DNA from: Enterobacter sp. SA187
GTDB lineage: Bacteria > Pseudomonadota > Gammaproteobacteria > Enterobacterales > Enterobacteriaceae
Direction: 5' to 3'
Assembly: GCF_001888805.2 (NCBI RefSeq)
Contig: NZ_CP019113.1
Coordinates: 992,001 to 1,056,000 of the forward strand
Length of the DNA stretch: 64,000 nt
Shown here: one piece after another, positions 61,980 through 64,000 of the stretch
Layout of the letters: each line of letters opens with the position of its first letter
How positions within the stretch are numbered: the stretch's first letter is position 1
Notes under the pieces: model-generated
What the model saw: only the letters and a program-made list of their open reading frames with translations
Databases searched by the model: none
What the model was told of the DNA's origin: nothing
Made by a program: the position numbers and the translations under genes

Positions 61980-62061
61980 TACACGCTTTCACCATTCCCT
62001 CCTTGAGCATTGCGCATAAATCGTGCATAAATTCCCTGTCTGCATAGAGGAAGGGAAGACG

Positions 62062-63768
62062 ATGAAACTCATTGGAAAGCTGCTGATTTATCTGCTGATC
62101 GCGCTGCTGGTGCTGATTCTTGCAGCCTATTTTCTGATCCAGACGCGCTGGGGCGCAGCGCAGGTGGGCCACTGGGTTACGGATAACAGTGATTACCAGC
62201 TCACCGTTGAGGCAGTGGATCACCGCTTTTCTTCGCCTTCCCATGTGCTGTTAAAGAGCGTTACGTTTGGCCGCAAGGGCCAGCCCGCTACCCTGGATGC
62301 GAAAGCGGTGGATATTGGGCTGAGTAGCCGTCAGTTCACCGATCCGCTGCATGCCGATACTATTTTGCTGTCAGACGGGACGCTGAATTTATCTCCGGAT
62401 ACCGCGCCGCTGCCCTTCCAGGCCGACCGCCTGCAACTGAACAATATGGCGTTCAACAGTCCGGCGACTGGCTGGGATCTCAGTGCCCAGCGGGTGACAG
62501 GCGGCGTCAGCCCCTGGCAGCCGAAAGCGGGCAATGTGCTTGGCAGCCAGGCGCAAATCCAGGTGAGCGCAGGCTCCATGACGCTGAATGGCGTCCCCAT
62601 CAGTAATGTCCTCATTCAGGGCAGTATCGACAACAATGAGGTGACGCTGAGCACCATTGGCGCGGATATGGCGCGCGGCTCGCTCACCGGTACCGCCCGC
62701 CGTACCGCCAACGGCGGCTGGATTATCGACAGCCTGCGTCTCAATGACATCCGCCTGCAAAGCGACAAATCCCTGAGCGATTTCTTTATGCCGCTCACCA
62801 CGCTGCCATCGTTGCAGATTGGCAGGCTGGAAGTGACAGACGCGCGCCTGCAGGGGCCGGACTGGGCGGTAACCGATCTGGATCTGAGCGTGCGCAACCT
62901 GACGCTGAGCGAGGGCGACTGGCAGAGCGACGACGGCAGGCTGTCGATGAACGCCAGCGAGTTTATCTACGGCTCGCTGCACCTGTTCGATCCTATTGTG
63001 AATACTGAGTTTTCCCCCCAGGGCGTGGCGCTGCGCCAGTTCACCTCCCGCTGGGAAGGCGGCCTGCTGCGCACCTCCGGCAACTGGTTGCGCGACGGCA
63101 AAGCGCTGGTGCTGGATGACGCCGCCATCGCCGGTCTGGAATACACCCTGCCCGCCAACTGGAAACAGCTGTGGATGGATCCTCTCCCCGGCTGGCTGAA
63201 CGCCGTGGTGCTGAAAAAATTCAGCGCCAGCCGCAACCTGGTGATCGACATCGATCCGGCTTTCCCGTGGCAGATCACCGCGCTGGATGGTTATGGTAAT
63301 AACCTGCTGCTGGCGCGGGACGGTAAATGGGGCGTCTGGGGCGGTAGCGCCAAACTGAACGGCGCGGCGGCGACCTTTAACCGCGTCGATGTGCGTCGTC
63401 CGTCGCTGGCGCTGGCTGCAAACACCAATGCGGTCAACATCAGCGAGCTGAGCGCCTTTACCGGCCAGGGTTTACTGGAAGCCACCGCTGTGGTGTCGCA
63501 GCTGGCTGATCGCCAGGTGAAAGTGAGCCTCAATGGGCGCGGCGTGCCGGTGAACGTATTGCAGCAGTGGGGCTGGCCTGCGCTGCCGATTTCCGGCGAT
63601 GGTAATATTCAGCTAACCGCCAGCGGCAACGTAAAAGCGGATACGCCGTTAAAACCCACGGTGAATGCGGAACTGAAGGTGCTGAATACAGAGAAACGGC
63701 AGGTGACACAGACGATGCGCAACGGCGAGGTGAGTACCGCGCAGCCGGAAACCACACCCTCTCCCTGA
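62062..63768 (+). CDS. yicH: AsmA family protein YicH
   Basis: The 568 residues (569 in E. coli) have one N-terminal membrane helix (LLIYLLIALLVLILAAYFLI) and a large periplasmic beta-rich domain of the AsmA/TamB type. Members of this superfamily are thought to carry phospholipids across the periplasm. ATG 62062 follows GGGAAG-type sequence. The last codons (ETTPSP) and stop lie in a hairpin of the dispersed repeat family, so the C-terminal residues are repeat-encoded. Confidence 0.95.
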   Translation: MKLIGKLLIYLLIALLVLILAAYFLIQTRWGAAQVGHWVTDNSDYQLTVEAVDHRFSSPSHVLLKSVTFGRKGQPATLDAKAVDIGLSSRQFTDPLHADTILLSDGTLNLSPDTAPLPFQADRLQLNNMAFNSPATGWDLSAQRVTGGVSPWQPKAGNVLGSQAQIQVSAGSMTLNGVPISNVLIQGSIDNNEVTLSTIGADMARGSLTGTARRTANGGWIIDSLRLNDIRLQSDKSLSDFFMPLTTLPSLQIGRLEVTDARLQGPDWAVTDLDLSVRNLTLSEGDWQSDDGRLSMNASEFIYGSLHLFDPIVNTEFSPQGVALRQFTSRWEGGLLRTSGNWLRDGKALVLDDAAIAGLEYTLPANWKQLWMDPLPGWLNAVVLKKFSASRNLVIDIDPAFPWQITALDGYGNNLLLARDGKWGVWGGSAKLNGAAATFNRVDVRRPSLALAANTNAVNISELSAFTGQGLLEATAVVSQLADRQVKVSLNGRGVPVNVLQQWGWPALPISGDGNIQLTASGNVKADTPLKPTVNAELKVLNTEKRQVTQTMRNGEVSTAQPETTPSP

Positions 63769-63778
63769 CGGGAGAGGG
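63757..63778. repeat. Repeat-core hairpin overlapping the yicH stop
   Basis: CCCTCTCCC and GGGAGAGGG pair perfectly around TGAC, whose TGA is the yicH stop codon. It shares the core with 10974 and 13231. It sits between convergent yicH and yicI and may act as a terminator on either side, though no T-run follows directly. Confidence 0.7.
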
Positions 63779-63785
63779 TTAACAC

Positions 63786-64000
63786 TCAGAGCGTAACCAC
63801 CAGCGTATTCTCCTGCGCGGTGATAACTGCCCCCCACTCACTGCCCGCCTGTGAGCCGCCCTGCACGGCGCTCACCTGCGGGATATTGCGCAAACACAGC
63901 GTCCAGTTGCGGGCATCACCGGTGCCGGTGAGCGTGATGCGATCCCCTTCCCGTCGCGCCTGTAGCGTGAAGGCAACCAGGCCATCCTCCGCCGGTACCT
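63786..64000 (-). CDS. yicI: Alpha-xylosidase YicI, C-terminal part only
   Basis: The minus strand encodes the last 71 residues of a protein (NWTLCLRNIPQVSAVQGG, ending ENTLVVTL) before TGA at 63786-63788; the start lies beyond the window. Position, converging on yicH, and the resemblance of the C-terminal beta domain to GH31 YicI point to the alpha-xylosidase that releases xylose from isoprimeverose-type glycosides. With so little sequence, confidence comes mainly from conserved gene order. Confidence 0.7.
   Translation of the reverse strand, partial: VPAEDGLVAFTLQARREGDRITLTGTGDARNWTLCLRNIPQVSAVQGGSQAGSEWGAVITAQENTLVVTL

Noticed and set aside
63335..63350. GGCGGTAG, resembling the ops/JUMPstart element of LPS operons
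   Set aside because: It lies inside the yicH coding sequence, far from any LPS promoter; a chance match.
63728..63740. GTGAGTACC, a partial match to an SlmA-binding site
   Set aside because: Only half of the palindrome GTGAGTACTCAC is present.

Overview
The window is chromosomal DNA from a member of the Enterobacteriaceae (Enterobacter / Lelliottia / Leclercia / Kosakonia type). It is GC-rich and densely coded. From the selenium genes to the right edge, gene order closely follows the 81-82 minute region of Escherichia coli: selB-selA-yibF, mtlADR, yibL, lldPRD, trmL, cysE-gpsA-secB-grxC-yibN, gpmM-envC-yibQ, tdh-kbl, hldD-waaF-waaC, the LPS core cluster, waaA-coaD, mutM-rpmG-rpmB, radC, coaBC-dut, slmA, pyrE-rph, yicC, yicG, ligB, gmk-rpoZ-spoT-trmH-recG, xanP, yicH and yicI. 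Genus and species cannot be fixed from the sequence alone. No phage, insertion sequence, CRISPR array, tRNA or rRNA was recognised.

Region by region. (a) 1-4590: an accessory sugar locus with the 3' part of a GPH-family sugar transporter, a GH127 enzyme of the beta-L-arabinofuranosidase type, a small unknown membrane protein and an atypical ROK-family kinase. (b) 4600-8534: SelB, SelA and the YibF glutathione S-transferase homologue. (c) 8535-13260: the mannitol operon behind a 0.5-kb control region with four strong and one weak CRP-like site, then yibL. (d) 13261-17611: the L-lactate operon with two LldR-type operators, then trmL. (e) 17614-24753: serine acetyltransferase, glycerol-3-phosphate dehydrogenase, SecB, glutaredoxin 3 and YibN on the minus strand; phosphoglycerate mutase, EnvC and YibQ on the plus strand. 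(f) 24757-27929: a glycosyltransferase in the slot held by yibD (waaH) in E. coli, then tdh-kbl.

(g) 28146-41991 is the LPS inner and outer core cluster. It holds heptose biosynthesis (hldD), three heptosyltransferases (waaF, waaC, waaQ), a WabG-like transferase, an inverted family-4 transferase, a WaaL-type ligase, a WaaH-like transferase, a transferase-like protein of unknown family, a phosphoethanolamine transferase, the Kdo transferase waaA and waaE. The layout is closer to Klebsiella-type cores (waaE and wabG-like genes present) than to that of E. coli K-12. (h) 41988-49636: housekeeping genes for CoA, DNA repair, ribosomal proteins, dUTPase, the division inhibitor SlmA, pyrimidine synthesis (with the classical pyrE attenuator) and RNA processing. 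Rph is full length, unlike the frameshifted gene of E. coli K-12. (i) 49864-51792 is a large membrane acyltransferase with a C-terminal SGNH domain, in the slot where E. coli has dinD. (j) 51969-64000: yicG, ligB, the gmk-rpoZ-spoT-trmH-recG operon, xanP with a PurR-like operator, yicH and the 3' end of yicI. The gltS gene, which lies between recG and xanP in E. coli, is absent.

Most of the window is ordinary core genome. The points most worth following up are the accessory sugar locus, the remodelled core-LPS cluster, the acyltransferase insertion, several RNA hairpins that overlap start or stop codons (mtlR, envC, yicH), a leftward terminator with a possible small RNA upstream of ligB, a palindrome in the gmk promoter, and the secretion-signal-like N terminus of the DNA ligase LigB.
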